Below are positions 43,902 to 51,992 of a stretch of DNA of 64,000 nt, piece by piece. Each line of letters opens with the position of its first letter. Within the stretch, counting starts at the first letter, position 1. A model generated the notes under the pieces. It saw only the letters and a program-made list of their open reading frames with translations, was not told the origin of the DNA and did no database searches. The stretch is from Oceanibacterium hippocampi. GTDB taxonomy: Bacteria > Pseudomonadota > Alphaproteobacteria > Sneathiellales > Sneathiellaceae. The position numbers and the translations under genes were made by a program. The DNA lies in contig NZ_FWFR01000001.1 in NCBI RefSeq assembly GCF_900172325.1, positions 1,178,001-1,242,000 on the forward strand, read 5' to 3'.

Positions 43902-45572
43902 TCAGGCGGCCTGAGCGCCGCGTGATTGCTGGCCGGCGGCGGCCGTGCGGGCTTGCTGCGGGGCCTCCGCCTTGCGGCCGGGCGGTGTCGTGGCGGGCGC
44001 GGCGGGCCCGGCCCCGTCGATGGCGACGGCAATCGCCAGACCCGCCGGAAGTCCCTCGACCCGGACGCCGCCCGACGGGTCGTCGAACATGCAGGCGACT
44101 TGCGGGTCGTGCGGCGCGCCGCCGACGGTAACGGTGCCCGCGACGATGTCGGCATCCGTGCCGGGGCTGAGGTCGGTGGGCAGGCCGTCGAAGCCGACCG
44201 CGCCCTCGGCGGCCCCGATGGCGGCATCGGCGGCCAGATCGCCCGGAAGGCCGGCCGGGACGCGGAAAGCGCCGGACGGCTCGCCTATCGTCGGATCGAC
44301 CGCGATGGCCTCGGGCGCTCCCGTTCCGCCCAGCGTGCCGCTGGTTGCGTCGATCGTCGGCGCCTCGGACACATCCTCGGGAATCCCGGGAAACGGCAGA
44401 AGCGCGCCTGCCGCCATGTCGAAGGCGACGACGCAGGGGGAATCGTCCGCGCTGCCGGAAACGGAGAATCCGGTCATGGCGACATCAACGTCGCCGGCGA
44501 CCGCGAGTTCCCCGGGCGTGCCGGCGACCCGAAGGCTGGCGGAGACCGGATCGACGGCACAGTCGATGGCATGTCCGTCGGCGGCGCCGGATACGGCGAT
44601 GCTCGCGCCGGGTTGATCCGCCTCGACAGGGACGGCGAGGTCCGCCGGTTCGCCTTCGACGCCGTCGCCGCCGGGCACATGGGCGCCGATCCAGGCGGGG
44701 GTCGTCTGCGCCGTCCCGAAGATGTCGGTCGCGGGCATGCCGATCGTCGTGCCGGCCTGCAGGTCGCCGGTGGCGGTTGCCCGGACGTCGTTTGCCGCGT
44801 TCTCGAACTGGTCCGCGAAGACGAGCGAGGTGAGCGAACTGGCGCCGGGCGCCGTCGCGTCGCCGGAGGCGTTGTAGTCGGTGCCCGCCGCCCAGGTGCC
44901 GGCGAAGTCCTGCTCGAAACCGAAGGCGACGCAGTTCTTCGCGACCGGCGTCCCGAACTGGCGGCGGATGCCGAGCCCGGCCGGGGCCAGGCCCGAGGGC
45001 CGCACGGCGGTGACGTTCGAGATCGAGCCGCCGGAGAAATAGACCGCCGAGCCGTTGCCGTCGTTGTCCAGGATGACGACCGAGCGCTGCATCACCCCGG
45101 CGCTGCCGCCGATATCGATCAGGGTCAGGTTGCCCTGGGTGCCGTAGACGATGCACTGGTCGATGCTGGTATGATTCAGCAGGTCCTTGATCACCCGGCC
45201 GTTGAAGCCGCCGGAATGGCCGATCATCAGCCGCGAGAGCGTGACGTAGTAGACGTCGATGTCGATGGTGTTCTGGTAGTTGGAAGACTTGTCGACATGG
45301 GCGAAGGCGGTATCCCAGTAAAGCGGCGTCGCGGGCCCGGCATCGACGAAGCTCTCGCCGGTTGCCGCCGTGATCCGGATCCGGTTGACCGCGCTTTCGT
45401 TGGTCCAGCCGTCGCCGTGGTAGATCCCGACTTCCTCGTCCAGCCCGCCGGGAAACGTCCAGATCTCGAAGTCGATCGGCCCGATGGAGGACAGGTCGCC
45501 CGCCTCGGTCGCGAGCGCGGTGTCGAGCGAGGTGTAATCCCCGCCGGACGGCTTAACGCTGACGGAGGGCAC
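43902..45572 (-). CDS. Beta-helix phage protein with 22-residue degenerate repeats
   Basis: The product has 556 residues. The first about 290 residues look like a right-handed beta helix (repeated Val/Ile-Asn-Gly turns; NRIRITAATGESFVDA, NVTAVRPSGLAPAG). From about residue 300 to 525 there are roughly ten copies of a 22-23 residue unit with consensus GxPxDLxxxxxIxxxxGxhxV. A Pro/Ala/Gln-rich tail follows. It is encoded three genes from the coat gene and is a candidate capsid fibre or decoration. Confidence 0.65.
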   Translation of the reverse strand: MPSVSVKPSGGDYTSLDTALATEAGDLSSIGPIDFEIWTFPGGLDEEVGIYHGDGWTNESAVNRIRITAATGESFVDAGPATPLYWDTAFAHVDKSSNYQNTIDIDVYYVTLSRLMIGHSGGFNGRVIKDLLNHTSIDQCIVYGTQGNLTLIDIGGSAGVMQRSVVILDNDGNGSAVYFSGGSISNVTAVRPSGLAPAGLGIRRQFGTPVAKNCVAFGFEQDFAGTWAAGTDYNASGDATAPGASSLTSLVFADQFENAANDVRATATGDLQAGTTIGMPATDIFGTAQTTPAWIGAHVPGGDGVEGEPADLAVPVEADQPGASIAVSGAADGHAIDCAVDPVSASLRVAGTPGELAVAGDVDVAMTGFSVSGSADDSPCVVAFDMAAGALLPFPGIPEDVSEAPTIDATSGTLGGTGAPEAIAVDPTIGEPSGAFRVPAGLPGDLAADAAIGAAEGAVGFDGLPTDLSPGTDADIVAGTVTVGGAPHDPQVACMFDDPSGGVRVEGLPAGLAIAVAIDGAGPAAPATTPPGRKAEAPQQARTAAAGQQSRGAQAA

Positions 45573-46023
45573 GGCCCGTCTCCATCCTGCGGCCCTGCCG
45601 GTCGAGTCCGTCCGAGACGGTGACCGCCCGGTCGAGCACCGCCCCGGTCATCAACCGGACGCCGTCGCCGGCATCCTCGGTTCGGGCGAGGTCGAGCCTC
45701 GCCTTTCTCCGGCTGTGCGTTTTCAGCTCGTCACCCGGGCCGGGCTCGACGTTCGGGATTTCCCGGCCGTTCCGCACCACGACATAGGCGGGTTCGGCGA
45801 GGCTACGGGCGTCCTCGAGGCTGAGATCGATGTCGGGCACGATGACGATCACGGTCTTGCCGTGCCAGTCCCCCGGCCGCCCGCCGCCGGCCCGCCAGGC
45901 GGCGAAGCTCTCCCGCCGGCCCCACTGGAAGCCCGTGGGCTCCGCCCGGAGGATCGATCCCCGGCGCAGCAGGGTCGGGTCCCGGTCGTCCGGGCCGGCG
46001 GCATAGACCAGCAGTTCAGGCAT
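45553..46023 (-). CDS. Hypothetical phage protein next to coat gene
   Basis: ATG 46023 gives 156 residues with no recognised domain. It is rich in Arg/Asp and has a beta-strand VIVIVPDIDLSLEDAR. It overlaps the beta-helix gene by 20 bases, which supports expression. Confidence 0.5.
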   Translation of the reverse strand: MPELLVYAAGPDDRDPTLLRRGSILRAEPTGFQWGRRESFAAWRAGGGRPGDWHGKTVIVIVPDIDLSLEDARSLAEPAYVVVRNGREIPNVEPGPGDELKTHSRRKARLDLARTEDAGDGVRLMTGAVLDRAVTVSDGLDRQGRRMETGRALRQR

Positions 46024-46031
46024 CGCCCGTG

Positions 46032-47150
46032 TTACCCGAGCACGCGGACGGCGAGGCGCGGATCCTGGCAACGGGCGCCGGCCAGCAGGTCGAGCGAGAC
46101 GACGTCCGACTTGGCGTCCTTGTCGTAGTCGTAGACGACGCGGATACCGAGGCCGCGGAAGTTGACGTATTCCGCCATGCCGGCGCCCTTCGGCAGCGAC
46201 AGGGGGACCACCGCCAGCATGAAGGCGTTCCGGTGGAAGGCGAGATTGGCGACATGGCTGGCGACCAGGCTGACCGAGGTGCCATGGTCGAGCGCCGGCA
46301 GCGCCGGGCTCATCGCGACACTGCTCCAGGCGCCGCTGCTGGCGGTCTTGTCGGCGGTGACCACGAAGCTGCCCTCGATGCCGTCGAAGCTCAGCAGGTC
46401 GCCCGCCTTGAGCGTCTGGCTGCCCGAACCGCCGTCGATATCGAGACTGGTCGCGCCGGCGGTGACCGCGCCGTTCACGGCGAGCGAGCCGGCGGCGGTG
46501 CCGCTCGCGTGGCTCTTCACGTTCTGGCTCATGAAATGGTCGAAGCCCATGAAGCGGCCCATCGAGGCGTCGCGGAGCGCCGAACCCTGGTCGCCACGCT
46601 TGTCCGCCTCGGCGAAGCTCGGGATCTGGAACATCGCTTCCTTGCCAGCCGGGTCGAGGACCAGCGCCCGGTTGGACAGCGGCACCCGGGCCTCGTTCAG
46701 GCGGCGGTCGATGGCGGCGAGGTCGGCGAGCGAGGCCGGCGGGCTGCCGGCGCTGCCGATGACCGCATGGGTCTCGACATACTTGGAGGCGACATAGGCG
46801 TCGACCGCCTCGGCGATGGCGAGGATCGCCGGCTGCAGGAGCTGGCCGGAGAAATCGGCGATGGAAAGCGACATTTCCCGGTCGGAGACCTTGAAGGAGA
46901 CGTCGAAATGCTTCTCCAGGGTCACCGGGACGGAACTTTCGGTGGCGTCCTGGATGGTCAGCGTGGCGCCGTCATACTCATCGGCGACGAAGGTCGCGGG
47001 GCCGCGCACGGTGATCGTGTCGCCGACCCGGGCGCCGGTGAAATCGTCCTGGTGGCCGCGGAACACGAGGTTGCCGAAGACCATGTTGGATTCCAGCAGC
47101 ATCAGCGCCTCGCGGGCGATGATCGAGGGGGAAAGGATCGAATTGGGCAT
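46032..47150 (-). CDS. Major capsid protein, P22 coat-like
   Basis: The product has 372 residues. The N-terminus PNSILSPSIIAREALMLLESNMV is the start of P22 gp5-type coats, followed by EKHFDVSFKVSDREMSLSIADFSGQLLQPAI. The I-domain and HK97 core would follow. It is preceded by the scaffold gene, the standard order. Confidence 0.8.
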   Translation of the reverse strand: MPNSILSPSIIAREALMLLESNMVFGNLVFRGHQDDFTGARVGDTITVRGPATFVADEYDGATLTIQDATESSVPVTLEKHFDVSFKVSDREMSLSIADFSGQLLQPAILAIAEAVDAYVASKYVETHAVIGSAGSPPASLADLAAIDRRLNEARVPLSNRALVLDPAGKEAMFQIPSFAEADKRGDQGSALRDASMGRFMGFDHFMSQNVKSHASGTAAGSLAVNGAVTAGATSLDIDGGSGSQTLKAGDLLSFDGIEGSFVVTADKTASSGAWSSVAMSPALPALDHGTSVSLVASHVANLAFHRNAFMLAVVPLSLPKGAGMAEYVNFRGLGIRVVYDYDKDAKSDVVSLDLLAGARCQDPRLAVRVLG

Positions 47151-47225
47151 CAGGCTGGCTCCTGCTCGGATGCGGGTGGGGTTCGTCGGTTCTGGCGGCG
47201 TGGAGAAGGGGGCGGCGGGCCCGGG

Positions 47226-47807
47226 CTATTGCAGACTGCCGTCGCGGCGGCGGCGGACATATTCCTCGGGCGCCAGGTCGCCGGCGGCGGCATAGCTGGT
47301 TGCCCGGCCGCCGGTACCGGCGGTGGCATCGGCACCGGCGGCGCCGGATCCGGCGCTCGCCGGCCACCAGTGCGGCGCCGTCTCCTTCTGCTGCTCGATC
47401 CACTGCGGAAGCGTCTGGCCGCGGCGCTGGGCCTCGGCATCGCGCGGGCGGACACCGCCGTCGCCGTCGGCCTCGAAGGCCTCGCGGGCGGCGCGCAGCA
47501 CATCGGCGCGGGCCTCCGGGCGGATCCGGGCAACGCCGACCGCATCGCCGACGGCGCGCTCCAGCGCGTGGCCCGCGAGGGCCGCCTCGCGTTCGCGGAG
47601 CGCCTGGTCCATCGTCTCGGCGCGGGCCTGCAACTCGGCCAGGCGCTCGGTCAGAACGGGTTTCTCGGCCGCATCGGCGAGGCGGGCGCGAAGGGTCGCG
47701 AGCAGCGACGCGCCGCCTTCTTCCGTTGGCTCGTAAAGCGCGCGAAAGGGTTCGGGCACCGACGCGAGGTCGTCGACCTCGGCCGGAAAATCGAATTCCG
47801 GGGCCAA
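47226..47807 (-). CDS. Scaffold protein
   Basis: The only good start is TTG 47807 after AAGGAGAG, giving 193 residues. The protein is highly helical and charged (LADAAEKPVLTERLAELQARAET, ALREREAALAGHALERAVG) and ends Tyr-Val-Arg-Arg-Arg-Arg. It lies between portal and coat genes. Such proteins template capsid assembly and leave the head. Confidence 0.7.
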   Translation of the reverse strand: MAPEFDFPAEVDDLASVPEPFRALYEPTEEGGASLLATLRARLADAAEKPVLTERLAELQARAETMDQALREREAALAGHALERAVGDAVGVARIRPEARADVLRAAREAFEADGDGGVRPRDAEAQRRGQTLPQWIEQQKETAPHWWPASAGSGAAGADATAGTGGRATSYAAAGDLAPEEYVRRRRDGSLQ

Positions 47808-47841
47808 ATTCTCTCTCCTTGATGGGACGGGCGGAGGGGCG

Positions 47842-48891
47842 TCAGCGGCGCGCGGCAGGGGCCGCGTCCGGGTCGGGCCGCCCGATGAGGGCGCTTTCCT
47901 CGTCGTGGCCGCGTTCGACCGGGACCAGTTCGTAGCGCTGGAAAAGTTCATGCCGGGTGCGGGAGGATATCGCTCCGGCGCTCCAGGCGTCGACGATCGC
48001 CCGGATCACGTCGGCCGAGGCGGCGCTGTCGACGAAGTCGAGGTTGGGGCGATAGCTGACCGCTTCCGGATCGGCGCCGATCCAGCGCGCGGCGTGGCGC
48101 AGCGCCTGTTCGATCCCGGCGGCAACGGTGCGGGCAATCGAGATCAGGGTCGCCGACTGGGCGGCATGGCGGAGCCGGAGCGCCTCGCCGGATTCCGCCG
48201 CCGCGTGATCGAGCAGCTGGGCGCCTGCCTGCATGGCGCGGGCGAAATCGTCCTCCTGTGCCTGGCGCTGGGCGGCGAGGCCGCTGCCCGAGACCTCGAG
48301 GAACTTGGCGTCGGCGCCCTGCGGCAGGTGCCAGATGGTCGAGGCGCCGATCGCCCGCGGCGCGTTCGGGTCGTCGCCGGCGACACCGACGACCACCGGG
48401 GTTGCCTGGCTGGTCATGAACAGCGACTGCTCGTAGTCGGCCGAACGGCGATAGAGCGAGAGCGCGGTCTGGGCGAGGCCGAGCAGCGGCACCTCGTCCG
48501 GGTCGGCGGTCAGGTCGCGGGCGCCGACAAAGACGAACGGCGCCTCGGTGAGCGCCCTGCCGCCACCGCTCAGCGGCAGTGGCGGCCCGGCCGGGACCGG
48601 CGGCGCATCCGGGCTCGGCCGGGTCCAGGTCTCGACGGCGACGCCGTCCGCCTGCCAGATCACCCGCCAGCGTTCGCTGCGCCGGGTCTCGAAGGGGTCG
48701 GCCGGATCGCGCCGGGTCTCGCCCTCGTCGAGGACCAGCATGTCGAGCGCGGTCGTGCCGTTCTCGCGTCGCTCGTGCCAGTTGATGATCGCCTCCGCCT
48801 TGACGACGTCCTCGCCGGCCATGCAGTCGCGCATCAGCCGCCATTTCGGGGCCGTGGCGAGATAGCGGTCGGCCTTGCTGTCTACGGGCAT
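47842..48891 (-). CDS. Portal protein (DUF4055 family), internally shortened
   Basis: The product has 349 residues. It starts APKWRLMRDCMAGEDVV, as the DUF4055 portals do, but then joins at residues 31-34 directly to EAIINWHERRENG, which in full-length members of about 450-480 residues lies some 100 or more residues later. The missing part normally carries the clip and wing region (YLPRP..., RTVxGLVGxIFR). The reading frame is kept. The rest (LPQGADAKFLEVSG, AAGIEQALRHAARWIG) is normal. A dodecamer with a wrong wing would not package DNA well. Confidence 0.75.
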   Translation of the reverse strand: MPVDSKADRYLATAPKWRLMRDCMAGEDVVKAEAIINWHERRENGTTALDMLVLDEGETRRDPADPFETRRSERWRVIWQADGVAVETWTRPSPDAPPVPAGPPLPLSGGGRALTEAPFVFVGARDLTADPDEVPLLGLAQTALSLYRRSADYEQSLFMTSQATPVVVGVAGDDPNAPRAIGASTIWHLPQGADAKFLEVSGSGLAAQRQAQEDDFARAMQAGAQLLDHAAAESGEALRLRHAAQSATLISIARTVAAGIEQALRHAARWIGADPEAVSYRPNLDFVDSAASADVIRAIVDAWSAGAISSRTRHELFQRYELVPVERGHDEESALIGRPDPDAAPAARR

Positions 48892-48912
48892 CGTTCCATC
48901 CCCATCGATCCG

Positions 48913-50262
48913 TTAATAGAGGCCCACGATCGGACCCTGGGCGGCCTGGGTCGCATCCACGAGCGTGGCGAAGGCGCCGGCCGCGGCGTCGACCTGGTCG
49001 TCATGGCCGAGCGGAAAGCTTTCCAGCTCGGTCAGCAGCGCCTCGTTCCAGGTGCCGCGGACGAGGGCGACGTTGCCGGCCTCGCACTGGGCCGAGAAGG
49101 GCGCGGCGCGGGCGAGCTTGGTGCCCTGTTCCGGCGCGATCCGAAGGACGTGGCCGGCGAGCAGCCGGGCGAAGGCGCGGGCCTGGGCCTTGCCCGCCTG
49201 GCCCGGGTCCTGGGGCAGCGACACGGTGACGGCGGGGCCGTCGGCCTGCGCGGTATTGCGGATCGCCTGCTCGACCTGGCCGGGGGTGCCGCGGAAGCGC
49301 TCGATATGCTCGACGAAGAAGCGGCCGTCGGCGCTCCGCGCCATGCGGCAGCCGACCGTCCAGTCCGGGTCCCGGCCTTCGCTGGCCAGCGTCGCGGCAA
49401 GATCCCAGTGGCGACAGCGCCGGGCCTCCGCCGGGGCGGCGTCGACGATCGGGAAATAGCCGCGCCGGAAATAATGTCCGCCGGCCGGCCGGACCTTCCA
49501 GTTGCCGCCGAGCAGGCGCTCGCGCTCCACAAGGTCGAGCGCGTTCAGGTTGGCGAGATAGCCCGGATCGGCGGCGAGCAGCACCGGATTGTCATGCACT
49601 GAGGCGGGGATGAAGGTGAGCGACTTCGGCTGACTGTCCGCATGCGCTGCCTTCAACCGTTCCCGGTCGTCGTCGAAGATCAGGTCGCGGCCAGAGCGGA
49701 TCAGCCAGCGCAACCGGCCGGCCCGCTCGGCGATCGGCCGCCCGCTCCGCTGGTCGATCCACCAGTCGATCAGGCGCGCCACCCAGCTGTCGGCGTCCGG
49801 ATTGCAGGTCGCCCGCACATAGGGGCGGACGCCGCAGGTCGAGCGGTTGCGCGAAAGCATGTAGAAGAACTGACTCTCGCTGAAATGGGTCAGCTCGTCG
49901 AAGCCGATCAGCGGCACCTGGGCGCCCTGCCAGTCGTACTTGCTGCGCTCGTGCTCGAGATGGGCGAAGCCGATCCTCGTGCCGGCCGGGAAGATCCATT
50001 CGAGCTGGCTTTCGCGCGGCCGTCCGCCGAGCGCGGCATAGAGCGTCGCCGCCTCGTCCCAGAGCCCGCCCTCGTTCCGGACCTGCTTGGCGTTGCGCCG
50101 GAAGATCACCGCGCCGAAACCCTTGCGCGCGATATGGCGGAGCGGCTCGAGGAGCAGGGCGAAGCTCTTGCCGCCGCCCGCGGCGCCGCCGTAGATCGCG
50201 ATATCCGCCGGCGAGGAGAGGAAGGCTTCCTGCGGTCCGGGCAGGGCCCTAATCGCGCTCAT
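48913..50262 (-). CDS. terL: Terminase large subunit
   Basis: The product has 449 residues. The Walker A variant IYGGAAGGGKS is at 23-33 and the Walker B region is IGFDELTH. Motif III and the RNase H-like nuclease aspartates (HWDLAATLAS, GHDDQVDA) are in the C-terminal part. It translocates DNA into the procapsid and cuts it. It overlaps terS by 14 bases. Confidence 0.92.
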   Translation of the reverse strand: MSAIRALPGPQEAFLSSPADIAIYGGAAGGGKSFALLLEPLRHIARKGFGAVIFRRNAKQVRNEGGLWDEAATLYAALGGRPRESQLEWIFPAGTRIGFAHLEHERSKYDWQGAQVPLIGFDELTHFSESQFFYMLSRNRSTCGVRPYVRATCNPDADSWVARLIDWWIDQRSGRPIAERAGRLRWLIRSGRDLIFDDDRERLKAAHADSQPKSLTFIPASVHDNPVLLAADPGYLANLNALDLVERERLLGGNWKVRPAGGHYFRRGYFPIVDAAPAEARRCRHWDLAATLASEGRDPDWTVGCRMARSADGRFFVEHIERFRGTPGQVEQAIRNTAQADGPAVTVSLPQDPGQAGKAQARAFARLLAGHVLRIAPEQGTKLARAAPFSAQCEAGNVALVRGTWNEALLTELESFPLGHDDQVDAAAGAFATLVDATQAAQGPIVGLY

Positions 50263-50707
50263 TGTCGGGCAGGTAGAGGGTCACGCCGGCATCGCCGGCG
50301 CCGCCCCTGTCGTCGTCATTGGCATCCCCCTGCGCCTGGGTCGCATCGGCGCTGCGCCGGGCGATCAGCCATTTCCGCGTGTCGATGCGCAGTTTGGAGC
50401 GTTGCAGGTGCTCGGTGTTCGGCAGCGCGCCGCCCTTGGCGCCCAGGACATAGTCGTCGCCGCCGTCGTCGGCGATTTCGAGGATCTCGTCGGCGAGCCG
50501 TTCGGCGTCTGCCGCCCGTGCGCGGCGATAGGCGGCGGCGAACTCCGGCTTCTCGGCCAGCCAGCGCCAGATCGTCGAGCGCGCCGGCATCGCCGGATCG
50601 GCGGCAATCCGGCGGAGCGAGATCCCGTCGGCCAGGCGGGCGCAGATCTCGAGCGCGAGCCGACCGTTATAGCGGCCGGACGGGCGGCGCGTCGGTCTGT
50701 CGGTCAT
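50249..50707 (-). CDS. terS: Terminase small subunit, Sf6-like
   Basis: The product has 152 residues. An N-terminal HTH (GRLALEICARLADGISLRRIAAD) and the helical core AAAYRRARAADAERLADEILEIADD are the marks of Sf6-type small terminases. It recognises the pac site. The ATG overlaps the stop of a short leader ORF. Confidence 0.82.
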   Translation of the reverse strand: MTDRPTRRPSGRYNGRLALEICARLADGISLRRIAADPAMPARSTIWRWLAEKPEFAAAYRRARAADAERLADEILEIADDGGDDYVLGAKGGALPNTEHLQRSKLRIDTRKWLIARRSADATQAQGDANDDDRGGAGDAGVTLYLPDNERD

Positions 50708-50778
50708 GGGTGCGGATCACGATTGCCGGTTGCGGGCCGGGTGGTGGGGGCAGGGCTGGAAGCCGTGCGCCGGGCATG

Positions 50779-50811
50779 AAAAAGCCCCGTCTCGACAGCC
50801 TGTCGCGGGGC
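50779..50811 (-). terminator. Intrinsic terminator just after the late promoter
   Basis: On the minus strand GCCCCG pairs with CGGGGC around an inner CGACA/TGTCG stem, followed by TTTTT. It begins about 20 bases downstream of the predicted start of the late promoter and 72 bases before terS. Unaided, it would stop nearly all late transcription. Confidence 0.85.
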
Positions 50812-50837
50812 GGAAGTTTGCATCATAAATTTCAACC

Positions 50838-50866
50838 ATAATGATATACTCTGGCGAAAAAGTCAA
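50838..50866 (-). promoter_or_regulatory. Predicted phage late promoter
   Basis: On the minus strand TTGACT, 17 bases, then CATTAT, a near-consensus sigma-70 promoter. Its -35 box covers the stop codon of the preceding gene. Transcription would start near 50831 and run through the hairpin into terS and the whole virion operon. Confidence 0.7.
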
Positions 50867-51432
50867 GCATTGAATGTGACTTTCGTGCGAAAATGGCGCC
50901 CCAGCGTGTCCAGCCCGAGCAACAGGGCACGGGCCTCGGTCACGTCCGTATTGGTGGGGATCTTGGGAAAGAGCCAGCGGGGGCAATGCTGATAGATCAC
51001 GGTCTCGTCGATGAGGGCCTTGACTTGTCTGCCGGTCGAGACGAGCTCCGCAGCGGCTTCGCGGAATTCGCGCTCGCGCGCTGCCCGCCAGTCGTCCGAG
51101 CTTGTCGGTTCCATGGCCTCGAGCGCGCCTGTCGGGATGCGCCGCGTGCCGCGCTCCAGGCGGTCGAAGGATTGCGCGGCGGTGCTGGCGCGGCCGATGG
51201 CGATGGAGAACAGCCAGGCATAGCGGCACCCGGCCTGATGCTGGGCATCGCTGATCGCGTCGTTGGCCAGCAGGATCCCCAGCGGATAACTGGTCAGGGC
51301 CGGATCGGCGCCCTGCGCAAGCCAGGCGCGCCGGCGCTGGTTCTCTACGGTTCCGCGATCTTCGGCCACAAGTGCGAGCCGGCCGTTGGGTTCGCGCAGA
51401 CCGCTCTTTCGCGGTCGACCTCGTCGTGCCAT
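50863..51432 (-). CDS. Phage protein in Q-like position, candidate late regulator
   Basis: ATG 51432 after GGAGGGG gives 189 residues. The N-terminus MARRGRPRKSGLREPNGR is very basic (AT-hook-like RGRPRK), followed by helices (YAWLFSIAIGRAS, DWRAAREREFREAAAELV). Similar proteins lie near terS in alphaproteobacterial phages. It is the only gene between the switch region and the late promoter, and its stop codon lies inside the -35 box. That is where lambdoid phages place the antiterminator Q. The function is inferred from position only. Confidence 0.65.
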   Translation of the reverse strand: MARRGRPRKSGLREPNGRLALVAEDRGTVENQRRRAWLAQGADPALTSYPLGILLANDAISDAQHQAGCRYAWLFSIAIGRASTAAQSFDRLERGTRRIPTGALEAMEPTSSDDWRAAREREFREAAAELVSTGRQVKALIDETVIYQHCPRWLFPKIPTNTDVTEARALLLGLDTLGRHFRTKVTFNA

Positions 51433-51879
51433 CTCTTCCCCTCCGTTGTAGCGTTCCCCTTCGCCTCTCCCGCTTCCCGATTTTCTTGTTCCCGCCCCAT
51501 TGCCTTCCCGGCCGCCCGGACCGTCCGTTCGACCCCGGCGCCGTTTCGACGAACGGCGCGCCGGGCAGCCGAAAAGACGGTGGGGCGGCGCGCCCGCTCC
51601 ATGGCGGACGTCCGCCCCACCAGTTCGACGGGGAGGCTCGCCCTTCAGCTGCCGGGAGTTCCGGCAGGCTGCGCCGGCGAGGGGCGCAATGCTGTCGTCG
51701 CGATTGACGCTGCCGTTCGGTTCATCCCCCGAGTCCTTGATTCCCGACCAGGCCCGCGGCAGGCGCCGCGGAGCCGTCAGCGACGCCATGCGCTGCCGCC
51801 TCCGGTACCTGGCAGCCGGACGCGCTCGTCCGCGATGGCGGCTCGTTCGGGAAGGGCGTTGATTGTTCGGGGGTGCAGT
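51433..51879. other. Long leader or intergenic region in the switch
   Basis: No gene is supported. The frame of the 189-residue gene stays open back to an ATG at 51789 with GGAGG upstream, but the added 119 residues are low-complexity and basic. A perfect 7-base hairpin (CTGCCGG/CCGGCAG) lies at 51649-51667. If the leftward promoter at 51904-51932 is used, this is a leader of about 465 nt. Confidence 0.45.
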
Positions 51880-51908
51880 TTGACAGCGTGAATATTAGAC
51901 AGCATTAT
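51880..51908 (+). promoter_or_regulatory. Rightward promoter for the repressor gene
   Basis: TTGACA at 51880-51885, 17 bases, CATTAT at 51903-51908. The start would be near 51915, inside the palindromic operator, 78 bases before the repressor ATG. Confidence 0.7.
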
Positions 51909-51932
51909 GCGGACAATACACCTAATTGTCAA
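51904..51932 (-). promoter_or_regulatory. Leftward promoter facing the repressor promoter
   Basis: On the minus strand TTGACA (51927-51932), 17 bases, CATAAT (51904-51909), near consensus. Its -10 overlaps the -10 of the rightward promoter by five bases on the other strand, so the two cannot be open at once. It would drive the 189-residue gene. Confidence 0.68.
51912..51930. promoter_or_regulatory. Palindromic operator in the phage switch
   Basis: GACAAT, seven bases, ATTGTC: perfect six-base arms. It covers the start of the rightward promoter and overlaps the -35 of the leftward one. A bound repressor would block both, giving repression of lytic genes and self-limitation. Confidence 0.65.
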
Positions 51933-51992
51933 CGGTGAATTGACCGCAAACTGAAAGCGGCATGCACAGCCGCGAGAACAGGCAAGATCGCG

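Noticed and set aside
46029-47822. A 597-codon plus-strand frame over coat and scaffold genes
   Set aside because: Antisense to the P22-like coat; low-complexity Gly/Arg/Ala content.
30400-50707. A gene transfer agent of the Rhodobacter capsulatus type
   Set aside because: The order and families differ: P22-like coat with separate scaffold, DUF4055 portal, Sf6-like terS, and no DUF2460/DUF2163 or capsid protease genes.
51345-51789. Extension of the 189-residue phage gene back to 51789
   Set aside because: The frame is open and has a Shine-Dalgarno-like GGAGG, but the extra 119 residues are basic low complexity, and ATG 51432 has its own good ribosome binding site and a conserved-looking start.
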